This document shows, in pieces, positions 17,424-28,928 of a stretch of 33,189 bases of DNA (the first letter of the stretch is position 1; each line of letters starts with the position of its first letter). The stretch comes from Sphingomonadaceae bacterium (lineage in GTDB: Bacteria; Pseudomonadota; Alphaproteobacteria; Sphingomonadales; Sphingomonadaceae): NCBI GenBank assembly GCA_021732525.1, contig JAKFUU010000054.1, forward strand, positions 1-33,189, in the 5' to 3' direction. Made by a program: the position numbers and the translations under genes. The notes under the pieces are model-generated. The model worked only from the letters and a program-made list of their open reading frames with translations, made no database searches and was not told where the DNA came from.

Positions 17424-19151
17424 TTATGCCGCAATGGCATAGGGTTGAATCTCACCCGACAGATACAGATTGCGGGCTTTTGCTCGGCTCAATTTGCCCG
17501 AGCTGGTTCGCGGCAGCGTGCGGGGCGGCACCAATTCGACAAGGCAGTTCATGCCCGTTACCGAACGCACCTTATCCTTGATCTGTTCGTGCAGCTTTGC
17601 GCGCTCATGGTCATCGGAGGTTCGGCATTGTACCAGCACCGCAGGCGTTTCTTCGCCGCCCGGCATTGTGATCGAAAATGCCGCAATATCGCCCGCCTTG
17701 AAACCGGGAAGCTGTTCCACCGCCCATTCGATATCCTGAGGCCAGTGATTTTTACCGTTGATAATAATCATATCCTTGGCGCGGCCGACGATAAAAATAT
17801 AGCCATTCGACATATAGCCCATATCGCCGGTATCGAGCCAGCCGTCGATCAAGCAAGCGGCGGTCGATTCGGGATCGCGAAAATATTCTTTCATCAACGA
17901 TGGCCCGCTGCACCAGACTTTGCCAATGGTTTGATCGGGCAAGCGGTTGCCCGCTTCATCGCGCACCTCAATCGTCATATCTTTAACCGCCTTGCCGCAA
18001 TTGACGATGGCGCGGTAGCGGGTTGGCCGGTCCGCGCTGCCGCTGATTCCGGTTAGCGCCGATTCTTCGACCAATTCGACCCTAATTCCTTCGCCCATCG
18101 GCATTACCGAAACCGCCAAGGTGGCCTCGGCAAGTCCGTAGCTCGGGGCAAATGCCCGCGCGTTAAAGCCCGCATCGCCAAAAGCATCAACAAAGCTTTG
18201 CATCACATCGGGCCGGATCATATCGGCGCCATTGCCCGCCAGCCGCCAGCGCGACAGATCAAAACGTTCCGCCACATGGCTTTTGCTCGAAATCCGGCGC
18301 GCGCAAATATCATAGCCGAATGTCGGCGAATAGCTGATCACGGTGCCGTCGGCGCCGCTAATCATATCCAGCCAGGCCAGCGGACGGCGGGCAAAATCTT
18401 CGGTTTTCATATAATCGGTTGAAACCTGATTGGCGATGGGCGACAGAAAGCATCCCACCAAGCCCATATCGTGATACCAGGGGAGCCAGGATACGCAGCG
18501 GTCATTGTCGCATATCTCCATTCCGTGCGAATGCGCCGACAGATTGTTGAGCAAAGCCCCGTGCGTTACCGCAACGCCATGCGGAAAGCGGGTCGATCCG
18601 CTCGAATATTGCAGATAACAAATTTCATCCGGGCCAGCGGTCGGCAGAGCGCATTTTTGCGCTTTTCGGCCTGCAAAGCTGGCCCAATCGATCGCCTCAA
18701 CGCCGCATAGCTCCGCCGCAGCCTGTGCCATTTCCGCCAATTCGGGCGGGAAGAAAAGTACCGATGGATCGCTGCTTTTCAACTGCACCGACAATTGCTC
18801 AATATAGCTTTCCTTGCCGCCAAAACTGGTCGGCAAGGGCAGCGGAACCGGCCAAGCGCCAGCATAGACACAGCCAAAGAATAACGCAGCGAAATCAGGA
18901 CCGGTTTCCGCGATCAACGCGATACGATCTTCCTTTTTGATACCATGGCTGATTAGGCGATAGGCAATATCGAGCGCATCCTCGCGCATTTCCGTATAGG
19001 GATAAGTGCGCGCCAATTTGCCCCGCATATCATGGAAATTAAGCCCTCTTGCGCCGGTTGCCGCATAATCCAGCGCCGCGCCCAAGGTGGTGAAATCGGA
19101 CAAGCGGCGGGGTAATTTATCCAGCGTGGGTGTCGGCATGAGTTTGCTCAT
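17424..19151 (-). CDS. Fatty-acyl-AMP ligase (FAAL-like acyl-adenylating enzyme)
   Basis: An adenylate-forming enzyme (575 residues from this start) that activates a fatty acid as acyl-AMP, usually for transfer to an acyl carrier protein. Motifs in order: YLQYSSGSTRFPHGV (P-loop-like A3, about 180-193), SWLPWYHDMGLVG, FAPSYGLAEATL (A5), DGWLDTGDMGY (A7), GRAKDMIIINGKNHWPQDIE (A8) and TSSGKLSRAKAR with the A10 lysine. WYHDMGLVG and the YGLAEATL form are typical of FAALs rather than acyl-CoA ligases. The start at 19151 (MSKLMPTPTL) is preferred because GGGA lies about 7 nt upstream; an ATG four codons earlier (19163) is possible. In sphingomonads such enzymes may feed sphingolipid synthesis, but no partner gene is adjacent. 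Confidence 0.88.
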   Translation of the reverse strand: MSKLMPTPTLDKLPRRLSDFTTLGAALDYAATGARGLNFHDMRGKLARTYPYTEMREDALDIAYRLISHGIKKEDRIALIAETGPDFAALFFGCVYAGAWPVPLPLPTSFGGKESYIEQLSVQLKSSDPSVLFFPPELAEMAQAAAELCGVEAIDWASFAGRKAQKCALPTAGPDEICYLQYSSGSTRFPHGVAVTHGALLNNLSAHSHGMEICDNDRCVSWLPWYHDMGLVGCFLSPIANQVSTDYMKTEDFARRPLAWLDMISGADGTVISYSPTFGYDICARRISSKSHVAERFDLSRWRLAGNGADMIRPDVMQSFVDAFGDAGFNARAFAPSYGLAEATLAVSVMPMGEGIRVELVEESALTGISGSADRPTRYRAIVNCGKAVKDMTIEVRDEAGNRLPDQTIGKVWCSGPSLMKEYFRDPESTAACLIDGWLDTGDMGYMSNGYIFIVGRAKDMIIINGKNHWPQDIEWAVEQLPGFKAGDIAAFSITMPGGEETPAVLVQCRTSDDHERAKLHEQIKDKVRSVTGMNCLVELVPPRTLPRTSSGKLSRAKARNLYLSGEIQPYAIAA

Positions 19152-19304
19152 ATAGTATCCCATTCAGTGTCTTACCAAAATCTTTGCTGCACGGTAGCAG
19201 CCTAAAGCGCGGTTGGCCCGCACACAAGCATCAACAATATTCGTTGATTGTGATAGCCACCGATTGGGGTGTAAAATTGGATAGGACTGTGGCACAAATA
19301 GGGC

Positions 19305-19841
19305 GTGGAACAGCTCCCTCGTCAAAAACGGCGCTTGCCGCCACTCGACCAACGCCGATTGCGCGATTTGGGCCTGCATTATGCCGGACGATACGCCACA
19401 ACAAAAGCTAAGCTTTCAAGTTATTTAACGCGCAAGATTCGCGAACGCGGTTGGACCGAAGGCGCGGAGCCACCCGATCTAAATGCATTGATCCATGATT
19501 TTGCCAGGCTGGGTTATGTTAACGACGCGGCTTATGCGGCGGCGCGGGCGCGCAGCTTTGTCCGGCGCGGCTATGGCAAGGGACGGTTGGAGCAAGATCT
19601 ATCCGCCGCCGGGATCAGCGATCATGAGGCAAATGAGGCGCGCGGGGTGATAAATGATGGTACCTATGCGAGCGCGCATGCTTTTGCCCGGCGCAAGCAT
19701 ATCGGCCCTTACGCGGCCGAAATGGCCTCGCCTGAGCTGCGGCAGAAACACCTGGCCGCCTTTATCCGGGCCGGGCATAGCTTTGATCTGGCCCGCCGAT
19801 TTGTCGCCGCAGCGCCGGGTGATGAAATTGAGGGGCCTTAG
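19305..19841 (+). CDS. recX: RecX family regulatory protein
   Basis: A 178-residue, helix-rich protein that binds RecA filaments and modulates recombination in the cytosol. It shows the three-helix repeat architecture of the family: KLSSYLTRKIRERGW, then ALIHDFARLGYVNDAAYAAARARSFVRRGYGKGRLEQDLSAAGI, then a third degenerate repeat with RRKHIGPYA. The DAAYA-R-R-GYGK-L-L pattern is the most diagnostic stretch. The start is GTG 19305; a later Met is not available in a sensible place. It is not adjacent to recA, and no LexA box was found upstream. It is divergent from the fatty-acyl-AMP ligase over about 150 bp and convergent with katG. Confidence 0.85.
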   Translation: MEQLPRQKRRLPPLDQRRLRDLGLHYAGRYATTKAKLSSYLTRKIRERGWTEGAEPPDLNALIHDFARLGYVNDAAYAAARARSFVRRGYGKGRLEQDLSAAGISDHEANEARGVINDGTYASAHAFARRKHIGPYAAEMASPELRQKHLAAFIRAGHSFDLARRFVAAAPGDEIEGP

Positions 19842-19930
19842 CGCCGTTTCAAACGCGGTGACAGCACCGAATATTCGGGGAAAACAGGCCCCAAAGCAAC
19901 ATACTCGCCAGATCGTCCGGTTTACTCGCC

Positions 19931-19966
19931 AAAAAAAAGGCGGTCCGGTATTAACCGAACCACCTT
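19931..19966 (-). terminator. Intrinsic terminator of katG
   Basis: In the katG direction, 22 bp after its TAA stop, a 13-bp stem with two mismatches (AAGGTGGTTCGGT, loop TAAT, ACCGGACCGCCTT) is followed by an unbroken run of eight T. This is a textbook Rho-independent terminator. On the other strand the hairpin lacks a T-run, so it probably does not stop recX transcripts. Confidence 0.85.
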
Positions 19967-19988
19967 ATATATTATCCTAACAAATCAA

Positions 19989-22313
<2,325 letters not shown>

Positions 22314-22340
22314 TCATTGTTACCGCCCTGCTTTTGCGGT

Positions 22341-24146
22341 TTATCGCGCCAACGGACGGCAAACACTCTCCAGCCATATTTTATCGTCGCCCGCCAGCAA
22401 GGGCGCGATTTTGGCCAAAACCTCGCGGTGATAATGATCCACCCAATCGCATTCGGCGGGGCTGAGCAAATTGACATCGATTAAACAGGGTTCGAGCGGA
22501 GCCCAGGTGAGATTTTCAAATTCCAGATAATCACCCTCCGCCCCCGCAATCTCTGCCTTGCGGACCAGCACCAGATTTTCGATGCGGATGCCAAAGCCGC
22601 CCTCTTTATAATAGCCTGGCTCATTCGACAGGATCATGCCCGCGCGCAAAGGCTCGCCGGTTCCCGCCTGCACGCCGGCCGATTTGCCAATCCGTTGCGG
22701 CCCTTCATGCACCGCCAGATAGCTGCCCACACCGTGGCCGGTGCCATGCGCATAATCGACGCCGTCCGCCCATAAATATTGCCGGGCGAGTATGTCGAGC
22801 GAACCGCCCGAGGTGCCCACCGGAAAGCGCGCCTGCGCCAGCGCGATATGCCCTTTCAGCACTTGCGTGTAGCGCCGCCGCATCTCCTGCGTTGGTTCGC
22901 CCACCGCGATCACACGGGTGACATCGGTGGTGCCGTCCAAATATTGCCCGCCGCTATCGACCAGATAAAGATGGCCTTCTTCGATTGCGAGATTGGTCGT
23001 TTCATTCACCGAATAATGGCACAAGGCGCCATGCGGCCCGGTGGCCGAAATGGTGCGAAAGCTTAAATCTTTGAGCATTCCGGTTTCTTCGCGAAAGGAG
23101 CGCAGCTTGGCCGCCGCCGACAATTCATCCTGCCCGCCCTTCACCAGCTCCTCGCTGCACCAGCGCAGAAAGCGCGTCAACGCCGCGCCGTCGCGAATAT
23201 GCGCATCGCGCGTGCCTTGTTGTTCCACCGGATTTTTCATCGCCTTGGGCAGCACGGCGGGATCGCGCATCTTCACAATTTGCGCCCCGCCCGCGCGCAG
23301 GGCTTGCGAAATTGCCGCGACCGACAGATCGGGATCAACGCCCACCTTTTTGCCCGATAGCTTGCTCAGCTGCGCTGCATATTCGTCATAACGGCGCACC
23401 GTTACCTGATTGCCCAAATGCATCTGCACTTCGGGAGTCATTTTTTCGGGCGCCACAAACAGCTCCGCCGTGCCGTCATTATGCAGCAAGGTGAAGGCCA
23501 GCGGCACCGGGGTATTGGCAACATCTTGCCCTCGAATATTGAATGTCCAGGCCACCGAATCGAGCGCGGCGATCACGGCGGCATCGACGCCTTTGGCTTT
23601 CATCTCTGCTGCCATCTGCCGACGTTTTTCATCGCTGCTTTTGCCCGCATCGGCGTTGGTATGCACGGCCAAAGGGGCCAGCGAGCGTTCGGGCCGGTCG
23701 GACCAGACGGCATCAATCGGATTGCCCTGAACCGCCACCAACGTCGCACCGGCCTTTGCGGCGGCGGCTTCGGCCATTTTTACCCAAGCCTCGGTATGCA
23801 GCCAGGCATCATAGCCGATTTTATCGCCCGCCGCTGCGTTGGCCGCAATCCATTGATGCGGTTTGGTTTCCGCCACCGACACATAGTCAAACAACGCGCC
23901 ATCAACCTGCGCGCGCACCTGCACCGTATAGCGGCCATCGGTGAAGATTGCGGCCTTATCCGCCATCACCACCGCGCTGCCCGCGCTGCCGCCAAAACCG
24001 GTTAACCAGCCCAAACGCTGCGCATATTCGCCGACATATTCGCTCATATGTTCATCACAAATTGGCACGACAAAGCCATTAAGACCGCGGCGCTTCAATT
24101 CCTCGCGCAAGGCAGACAGACGGGCTTCGTGAGTTTTCATCAACAT
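22341..24146 (-). CDS. Xaa-Pro aminopeptidase (aminopeptidase P, M24B)
   Basis: A 601-residue metallopeptidase that removes N-terminal residues preceding proline. It has the three-domain layout of the long (eukaryote-like) aminopeptidase P: two creatinase-like N-terminal domains (about 1-300) and a pita-bread catalytic domain. All five metal ligands can be placed: Asp397 and Asp408 (LVDSGGQYLDGTTDVT), His471 (HGTGHGVG), Glu509 (SNEPGYY) and Glu523 (RIENLV). There is no signal peptide, so it is cytosolic. The start MLMK offers ATG at 24146 and 24140; GGGA lies about 10 nt upstream of the first. It is divergent from the exported oligopeptidase gene over 76 bp. Confidence 0.95.
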   Translation of the reverse strand: MLMKTHEARLSALREELKRRGLNGFVVPICDEHMSEYVGEYAQRLGWLTGFGGSAGSAVVMADKAAIFTDGRYTVQVRAQVDGALFDYVSVAETKPHQWIAANAAAGDKIGYDAWLHTEAWVKMAEAAAAKAGATLVAVQGNPIDAVWSDRPERSLAPLAVHTNADAGKSSDEKRRQMAAEMKAKGVDAAVIAALDSVAWTFNIRGQDVANTPVPLAFTLLHNDGTAELFVAPEKMTPEVQMHLGNQVTVRRYDEYAAQLSKLSGKKVGVDPDLSVAAISQALRAGGAQIVKMRDPAVLPKAMKNPVEQQGTRDAHIRDGAALTRFLRWCSEELVKGGQDELSAAAKLRSFREETGMLKDLSFRTISATGPHGALCHYSVNETTNLAIEEGHLYLVDSGGQYLDGTTDVTRVIAVGEPTQEMRRRYTQVLKGHIALAQARFPVGTSGGSLDILARQYLWADGVDYAHGTGHGVGSYLAVHEGPQRIGKSAGVQAGTGEPLRAGMILSNEPGYYKEGGFGIRIENLVLVRKAEIAGAEGDYLEFENLTWAPLEPCLIDVNLLSPAECDWVDHYHREVLAKIAPLLAGDDKIWLESVCRPLAR

Positions 24147-24222
24147 TTGATCTAATCCCGTTGCTTGAAATGAGTTACCAAGCGTAACATAGCGATAAGC
24201 AGGCTATTTTGGGAGAGTGTTT

Positions 24223-26400
24223 ATGTATAAAATAATTTTGCCTGCGGCCTGCGCGCTCGCCATCATGACTGCTCCCGCTGCATCTTATGCGCAAGACAGC
24301 GCCATTCCATCCAAGAAAGAAGCTATGTCAGAAACCGTGAAATCCGAAATCCAACCCCCCGTCGCCGAAAAACGCCCGCATAGCTTTACCTATCATGGCA
24401 TCACCGTCGAGGATCCCTATCATTGGATGAAAGACCAAAGCTATCCCAAGATTGATGATGAAAATGTGCTTAATCATCTGAAGGCCGAAAATGCCTATTA
24501 TGACGCCAAAATGGCCGGGCAGAAACCGCTTATCGATAAACTTTTCAATGAGATGAAGGCGCGGATCAAGGAGGATGACAGCTCGGTCCCGCAAAAAGAC
24601 GGTGACTATATTTATTGGTCCAAATTTGATGAGGGCAGCCAATATCGCAAACATTATCGCAAAACCGCAGCGGGCGGTGCAGATCAGCTGATCCTCGACG
24701 AAAATGAACTGGCCAAGGACAAAGATTATTTCCGGCTGGGTGAGCTGGAGATCAGCCCCGACGGCCGGTTAATGGCCTATGCTTACGACAATAACGGATC
24801 GGAGCGGTTCGAACTGCATATTCGCGATCTGACCAATGGCGCTGAATTGCCCGATATTATCCCCGGCACGCTGTCCAGCATCGTCTGGACAGCGGATAGC
24901 AAAGGCTTTGTCTACGGCCTGGCCAACGAAAATTGGCGCACCGATAACGCCCGTTACCATCGGCTTGGCAGCGATCCTGAAACCGATGTGGAAATTTACC
25001 ATGAGGCCGACGAAGGTTTCCGCGTTGATGTCGGGGTTACCGCGCAGGAGGATTGGATCATCATTGCCACCGGCGATAATATCACCAGCGAAGTGCGACT
25101 GCTGCCGGCCAGCAACCCGCTTGCTGCACCCATCCTGATCAAGCCGCGCCAAATTGGCGTGCAATATTCGGCCGATATCCGCGATGGCGAAATTTGGGTG
25201 CTCGCCAATGACGAGCACATTAATTTTCGCATAGCCAAAGGCGCGTTGACCGCGCCGGGTGAATGGCAAACCGTGATTTCGGGGGACGATCGCAACTATC
25301 TGACGGGGATGGTGCTGTTCAAAGATTTCTTCGTCGTGCAAAGCCGCGTCAACGGCCTCGACCAGGTCGATATCAACGATTACGCCACCGGCAAAAGCCG
25401 CGAACGGATCAAATTTCCTGAGGCCAGCTATGATGCGGGGCTGGGCGATAATCCCGAATATAATGTGCGCAAGTTGCGGCTTGATTATGAATCGATGGTG
25501 ACACCTGACACCGTTTTTGATTATCATATTGCCGAAAAACGCCTCGAAACGCTGAAGGTTCAGGATATTCCTTCGGGCCATGACCCGGCCCAATATGTAA
25601 CCGAGCGGCTATCGATCACCGCGCGCGACGGCACGGCGGTGCCGGTGTCGATATTGTATAAAAAGGGCTTTAAGAAAGACGGGTCGCAGCCGCTCCATCT
25701 CTATGCTTACGGTGCCTATGGCTATGCCGTGCCGCCGGGTTTCAGCACATCGCGTTTCAGCCTCGTCGACCGGGGCTTTGCCTATGCCATCGCGCATATT
25801 CGCGGCGGGGATGATTTGGGTTATGGCTGGTATCTCGATGGCAAGCTGAAGAAACGCACCAACACATTCAATGATTTCGTCGATGTCGGCAAAGGCTTGA
25901 TCGAACGCGGCTATACCTCCGCGGGCAAGCTGACGGCATCGGGAGGCTCCGCGGGCGGCGAGTTGATGGGCGCGGTCGCCAACCAAGCACCGGAAATTTT
26001 TGGGGCGGTCGTGGCGCATGTGCCCTTTGTCGATGTGCTCAACACTATGCTGGACGAGACGCTGCCGCTGACGCCCGGCGAATGGCCCGAATGGGGCAAT
26101 CCGATCAAGGATAAGGAGGCTTTCGAATATATCCGCAGCTATTCGCCCTATGATCAGGTGACGGCCAAATCCTATCCACCGATGTTTTATACCGGCGGGC
26201 TTAATGACCCGCGCGTAACCTATTGGGAGCCCGCCAAAATGGTCGCCAAATTGCGCGAATATAAAACCGACAACAATCTGCTGCTGATGAAAATCAATAT
26301 GGGCGCTGGCCATGGCGGCAAATCGGGCCGCTGGAACGCGCTGGAGGAAACCGCCGAAGAATTTGCGTTTATCTTGTGGCAATTGGGAATGGGGGAGTAG
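24223..26400 (+). CDS. Exported S9A serine peptidase, oligopeptidase B-like
   Basis: A 725-residue prolyl-oligopeptidase-family enzyme with a signal peptide (MYKIILPAACALAIMTAPAA, likely cut near residue 23), so it should work in the periplasm or outside. The N-terminal part begins ITVEDPYHWMKDQSYP and continues into a beta-propeller that restricts access to peptides. The C-terminal hydrolase has Ser576 (GGSAGGE), Asp662 (GGLNDPRV) and His697 (GAGHGGKSG). The IKEDDSSVPQKDG and ISPDGRLMAYAYDNNGSERF blocks resemble PtrB, which cuts after Arg/Lys, more than proline-specific enzymes. ATG 24223 is chosen over GTG 24217 because GGGAG sits 7 nt upstream of it. It is convergent with comM with an 18-bp gap. 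Confidence 0.92.
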   Translation: MYKIILPAACALAIMTAPAASYAQDSAIPSKKEAMSETVKSEIQPPVAEKRPHSFTYHGITVEDPYHWMKDQSYPKIDDENVLNHLKAENAYYDAKMAGQKPLIDKLFNEMKARIKEDDSSVPQKDGDYIYWSKFDEGSQYRKHYRKTAAGGADQLILDENELAKDKDYFRLGELEISPDGRLMAYAYDNNGSERFELHIRDLTNGAELPDIIPGTLSSIVWTADSKGFVYGLANENWRTDNARYHRLGSDPETDVEIYHEADEGFRVDVGVTAQEDWIIIATGDNITSEVRLLPASNPLAAPILIKPRQIGVQYSADIRDGEIWVLANDEHINFRIAKGALTAPGEWQTVISGDDRNYLTGMVLFKDFFVVQSRVNGLDQVDINDYATGKSRERIKFPEASYDAGLGDNPEYNVRKLRLDYESMVTPDTVFDYHIAEKRLETLKVQDIPSGHDPAQYVTERLSITARDGTAVPVSILYKKGFKKDGSQPLHLYAYGAYGYAVPPGFSTSRFSLVDRGFAYAIAHIRGGDDLGYGWYLDGKLKKRTNTFNDFVDVGKGLIERGYTSAGKLTASGGSAGGELMGAVANQAPEIFGAVVAHVPFVDVLNTMLDETLPLTPGEWPEWGNPIKDKEAFEYIRSYSPYDQVTAKSYPPMFYTGGLNDPRVTYWEPAKMVAKLREYKTDNNLLLMKINMGAGHGGKSGRWNALEETAEEFAFILWQLGMGE

Positions 26401-26418
26401 GGGCCGGGCATATCGATC

Positions 26419-27927
26419 TCAATTTCGCGGCTCCTGTTTGCGGTAGGATAACGCCTCGGCAATATGGATGCGGCCAACGCCGGGCGCGCCCGCCAAATCC
26501 GCGATCGTTCGCGCCACCCGCAATATCCGGGTATAGCCGCGCGCGGATAGGCGCATCGCCTCTGCCGCCTGCGCCAGCAATTTTACGCCTGCCTCATCGG
26601 GGGTGGCATATTGCGTCAGCGCATCGCCATCCAATTCAGCATTGGTACGCGCATCCAGCCTCGATAGCCGCGCGCTTTGGATATCGCGGGCGGCTTTGAC
26701 GCGGGCGGCCACTTGCTGCGATCCTTCCGCCGGCGGGGGCAGCACGAGGTCGGCGGCGCTGACCGCTTGCACCTCAACATGCAGATCGATCCGGTCGAGC
26801 AACGGCCCCGATATCCGCGCCTGATAATCGGCGGCGCAGCGCGGTGCGCGGCTACAGGCGCGCGCCGCATCGCCCAAATGGCCGCAGCGGCAGGGATTCA
26901 TCGCCGCGATTAGCTGAACATTGGCGGGGAAGGTCACATGGCTGTTGGCGCGCGCAACGCTAACCGTGCCGGTCTCCAATGGCTGCCGCAGGCTATCAAG
27001 CACGCCGCGGCCAAATTCGGGCAGCTCGTCCAGGAATAACACGCCCAGATGCGCCAGGCTGACCTCGCCCGGCTTCACCTTCAACCCGCCGCCGACAAGC
27101 GCGGGCATCGATGCCGAATGATGCGGCGCGCGAAAGGGGCGCGTGCGCGACAGCCGCCCGCCCTCCAACGTTCCGGCCACCGATGCCACCATCGAAACCT
27201 CCAACGCCTCTGCCGGGGTTAGCGGCGGCAAGATGCCGGGCAAGCAAGATGCCAGCAGCGATTTGCCCGATCCCGGCGGACCGGACATGAGCAGGTTATG
27301 TCCACCCGCCGCCGCGATTTCGAGCGCGCGTTTGGCGGTTTCCTGTCCCTTCACTTGGTTCAAATTTGGACCAGCGGCAGGCGGATCGACATCGCCGGGC
27401 CGCGGCGCTGACAATACCGTCTGTCCTTTGAGATGGTTGAGTAACGACAATAGATCGGGCGCGGCCACCACCTCCACCCCGCCCGCCCAAGCCGCCTCGC
27501 TGCCTTGCAAAGCGGGACAGATAAGGCCCATGTCGCTCGCGCCTGCATGCAAAGCCGCAAGCAATACGCCGGGCGAAGCCGCAACCCGCCCATCCAGGCC
27601 CAGCTCGCCGACCACGATAAAATGCGACAGCGCTTCGGCATCGGCGATGCCCATCGCCGCCAGCAAGGCAAGCGCGATCGGAAGGTCATAATGCGATCCT
27701 TCCTTGGGCAGATCGGCGGGCGACAGGTTCACGGTGATCCGTTTGGGCGGCAGCGATAGCCCCAGCGCCGATATCGCCGCGCGCACCCGCTCCCGGCTTT
27801 CCGCGACGGCCTTATCACCCAGGCCGACGACCGAAAAGCCGACCATGCCCGGCGCAACTTGGCATTGCACCTCGACGCGGCGCGCCTCCAGACCCAAATA
27901 GGCTACCGTTGATACGATCGCTACCAT
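26419..27927 (-). CDS. comM: YifB/ComM family Mg-chelatase-like AAA ATPase
   Basis: A 502-residue protein of the YifB family. In naturally transformable bacteria ComM is a hexameric helicase that promotes branch migration during integration of taken-up DNA. It has an N-terminal Lon-protease-like ChlI domain (about 20-140, MVGFSVVGLGDKAVAESRERVRAA), the AAA core with Walker A GPPGSGKSLLA at 216-226, Walker B GVLFLDELPEF and sensor AAMNPCRCGH. A zinc-ribbon-like cysteine cluster follows (CRCGH, CSRAPRC), and the helical C-terminal domain includes LSARGYTRILRVARTIADL. AAGGAG lies before the ATG and partly inside a small hairpin. The gene is not near other competence genes here. Confidence 0.95.
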   Translation of the reverse strand: MVAIVSTVAYLGLEARRVEVQCQVAPGMVGFSVVGLGDKAVAESRERVRAAISALGLSLPPKRITVNLSPADLPKEGSHYDLPIALALLAAMGIADAEALSHFIVVGELGLDGRVAASPGVLLAALHAGASDMGLICPALQGSEAAWAGGVEVVAAPDLLSLLNHLKGQTVLSAPRPGDVDPPAAGPNLNQVKGQETAKRALEIAAAGGHNLLMSGPPGSGKSLLASCLPGILPPLTPAEALEVSMVASVAGTLEGGRLSRTRPFRAPHHSASMPALVGGGLKVKPGEVSLAHLGVLFLDELPEFGRGVLDSLRQPLETGTVSVARANSHVTFPANVQLIAAMNPCRCGHLGDAARACSRAPRCAADYQARISGPLLDRIDLHVEVQAVSAADLVLPPPAEGSQQVAARVKAARDIQSARLSRLDARTNAELDGDALTQYATPDEAGVKLLAQAAEAMRLSARGYTRILRVARTIADLAGAPGVGRIHIAEALSYRKQEPRN

Positions 27928-27933
27928 ATTGCT

Positions 27934-27952
27934 CCTTCAGACTTTTTGAAGG
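27934..27952 (-). promoter_or_regulatory. Small hairpin covering the comM ribosome binding site
   Basis: In the comM direction the leader reads CCTTCA-AAAAGTC-TGAAGG directly followed by AG, then the ATG 6 nt later. The right arm contains most of the Shine-Dalgarno sequence GAAGGAG. The stem is only 6 bp, so any effect on translation would be modest. Confidence 0.35.
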
Positions 27953-28100
27953 CTGATGTGGCCGGGTCGTGCGGATAAGTCGAGCAATCCGCTTGGTATA
28001 CCAAACGATAGGGTTAATTTTTCCGCAACCTTGCATTGTTACCCGGCGGCAACATCGCGGCGCTTAAGGTTCCATTTCATACAGATGGAATAGGGCAATT

Positions 28101-28784
28101 ATGACTCGCTTTTTGAAGCTTACCAATGCTGCAAACCGCGCGATATTCGCCTTATCCTTACCGCTTCTTGCCTCTCCGTTGCTCGCCAATGGCATTGCTG
28201 TCGACAGTGGAATATACAGCTGGTCAGAGACAGACACGCCAAACAATGCCGCCGATCTACCCGGCGGCCTGCGGACAAGCTTCGGCCCATTTCATGTTGT
28301 GGGGCATGACCGGGCCGAGCTTGCCGGTAGCATCGAAACCGATACGCCAGCGCAATTTCACGCTATGCTTAAGGCTTTTCCATCTATTAAACAGATTGAT
28401 ATGGTGGATTGTCCGGGCACCGGCGATGATGAGGCCAATTTTACGCTCGCCCGGATGATCCGCCGCGCGGGCATTGCGACTTATGTGCCCGGCGGCGGCT
28501 TTGTTGCCTCAGGCGGCGTGGAACTGTTCTTAGCGGGTGTTCATCGCCGCGCGGACCCGGACGCAGAATTTGCCGTGCATAGCTGGCGCGATTCCGATGG
28601 ATTGGAGGCCGCAGATTTTGCCAATGATGACCCGGTCAATGTGACCTACATCAATTATTATCGTGAAATGGGAATGGGTGAAGCACAGGCCCGCGCTTTT
28701 TACGCCTTAACCAACAGCGTGAACCATGATGACGCGCTCTATCTCAAAGCCGCCGATATCGCCCGTTACGTTCGGCTCGATTAA
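28101..28784 (+). CDS. Exported ClpP-fold (COG3904-like) hypothetical protein
   Basis: A 227-residue protein with a signal peptide (AIFALSLPLLASPLLAN, likely cut near residue 30). The centre resembles the ClpP/crotonase fold as seen in COG3904-type periplasmic proteins: ARMIRRAGIATYVPGGGFVASGGVELFLAG, then FAVHSW. Ser137 and His160 are 23 residues apart, close to the Ser-His spacing of ClpP, so they may be catalytic; a third residue cannot be placed. The C-terminal part has YINYYREMGMGEAQARAFYALT, similar to the helical segment of signal-peptide-peptidase-like proteins. Substrate and role are unknown. AGGG lies about 6 nt before the ATG. It points toward the TetR operon but is separated by 176 bp. 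Confidence 0.65.
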   Translation: MTRFLKLTNAANRAIFALSLPLLASPLLANGIAVDSGIYSWSETDTPNNAADLPGGLRTSFGPFHVVGHDRAELAGSIETDTPAQFHAMLKAFPSIKQIDMVDCPGTGDDEANFTLARMIRRAGIATYVPGGGFVASGGVELFLAGVHRRADPDAEFAVHSWRDSDGLEAADFANDDPVNVTYINYYREMGMGEAQARAFYALTNSVNHDDALYLKAADIARYVRLD

Positions 28785-28910
28785 CCGAATTTCGGCCCGA
28801 TGGAATCACCGGGCGGGCGCAAGAAATGGCCAAAGATGAAAGTTTCTGGACCGCATTTTGATTCCTGAAAAATGGACCGCTATTTTAAAGTCGGTGACAA
28901 TAACGCGCAG

Positions 28911-28928
28911 CAATATGTTAACATATTG
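28911..28928. promoter_or_regulatory. 18-bp perfect palindrome upstream of the TetR gene
   Basis: CAATATGTTAACATATTG is a perfect palindrome. Its right half CATATTG is also the outer end of the 42-bp palindrome that follows, so the half-site occurs three times (28911, 28922 and 28957). It may be a secondary binding site for the same regulator or for another dimeric protein. Confidence 0.55.

Noticed and set aside
28785-28910. Near-repeat TGGACCGCATTTTGA and TGGACCGCTATTTTAA as remnants of a degraded gene
   Set aside because: The repeat is short and imperfect, no longer frame can be restored around it, and no protein family is recognisable.
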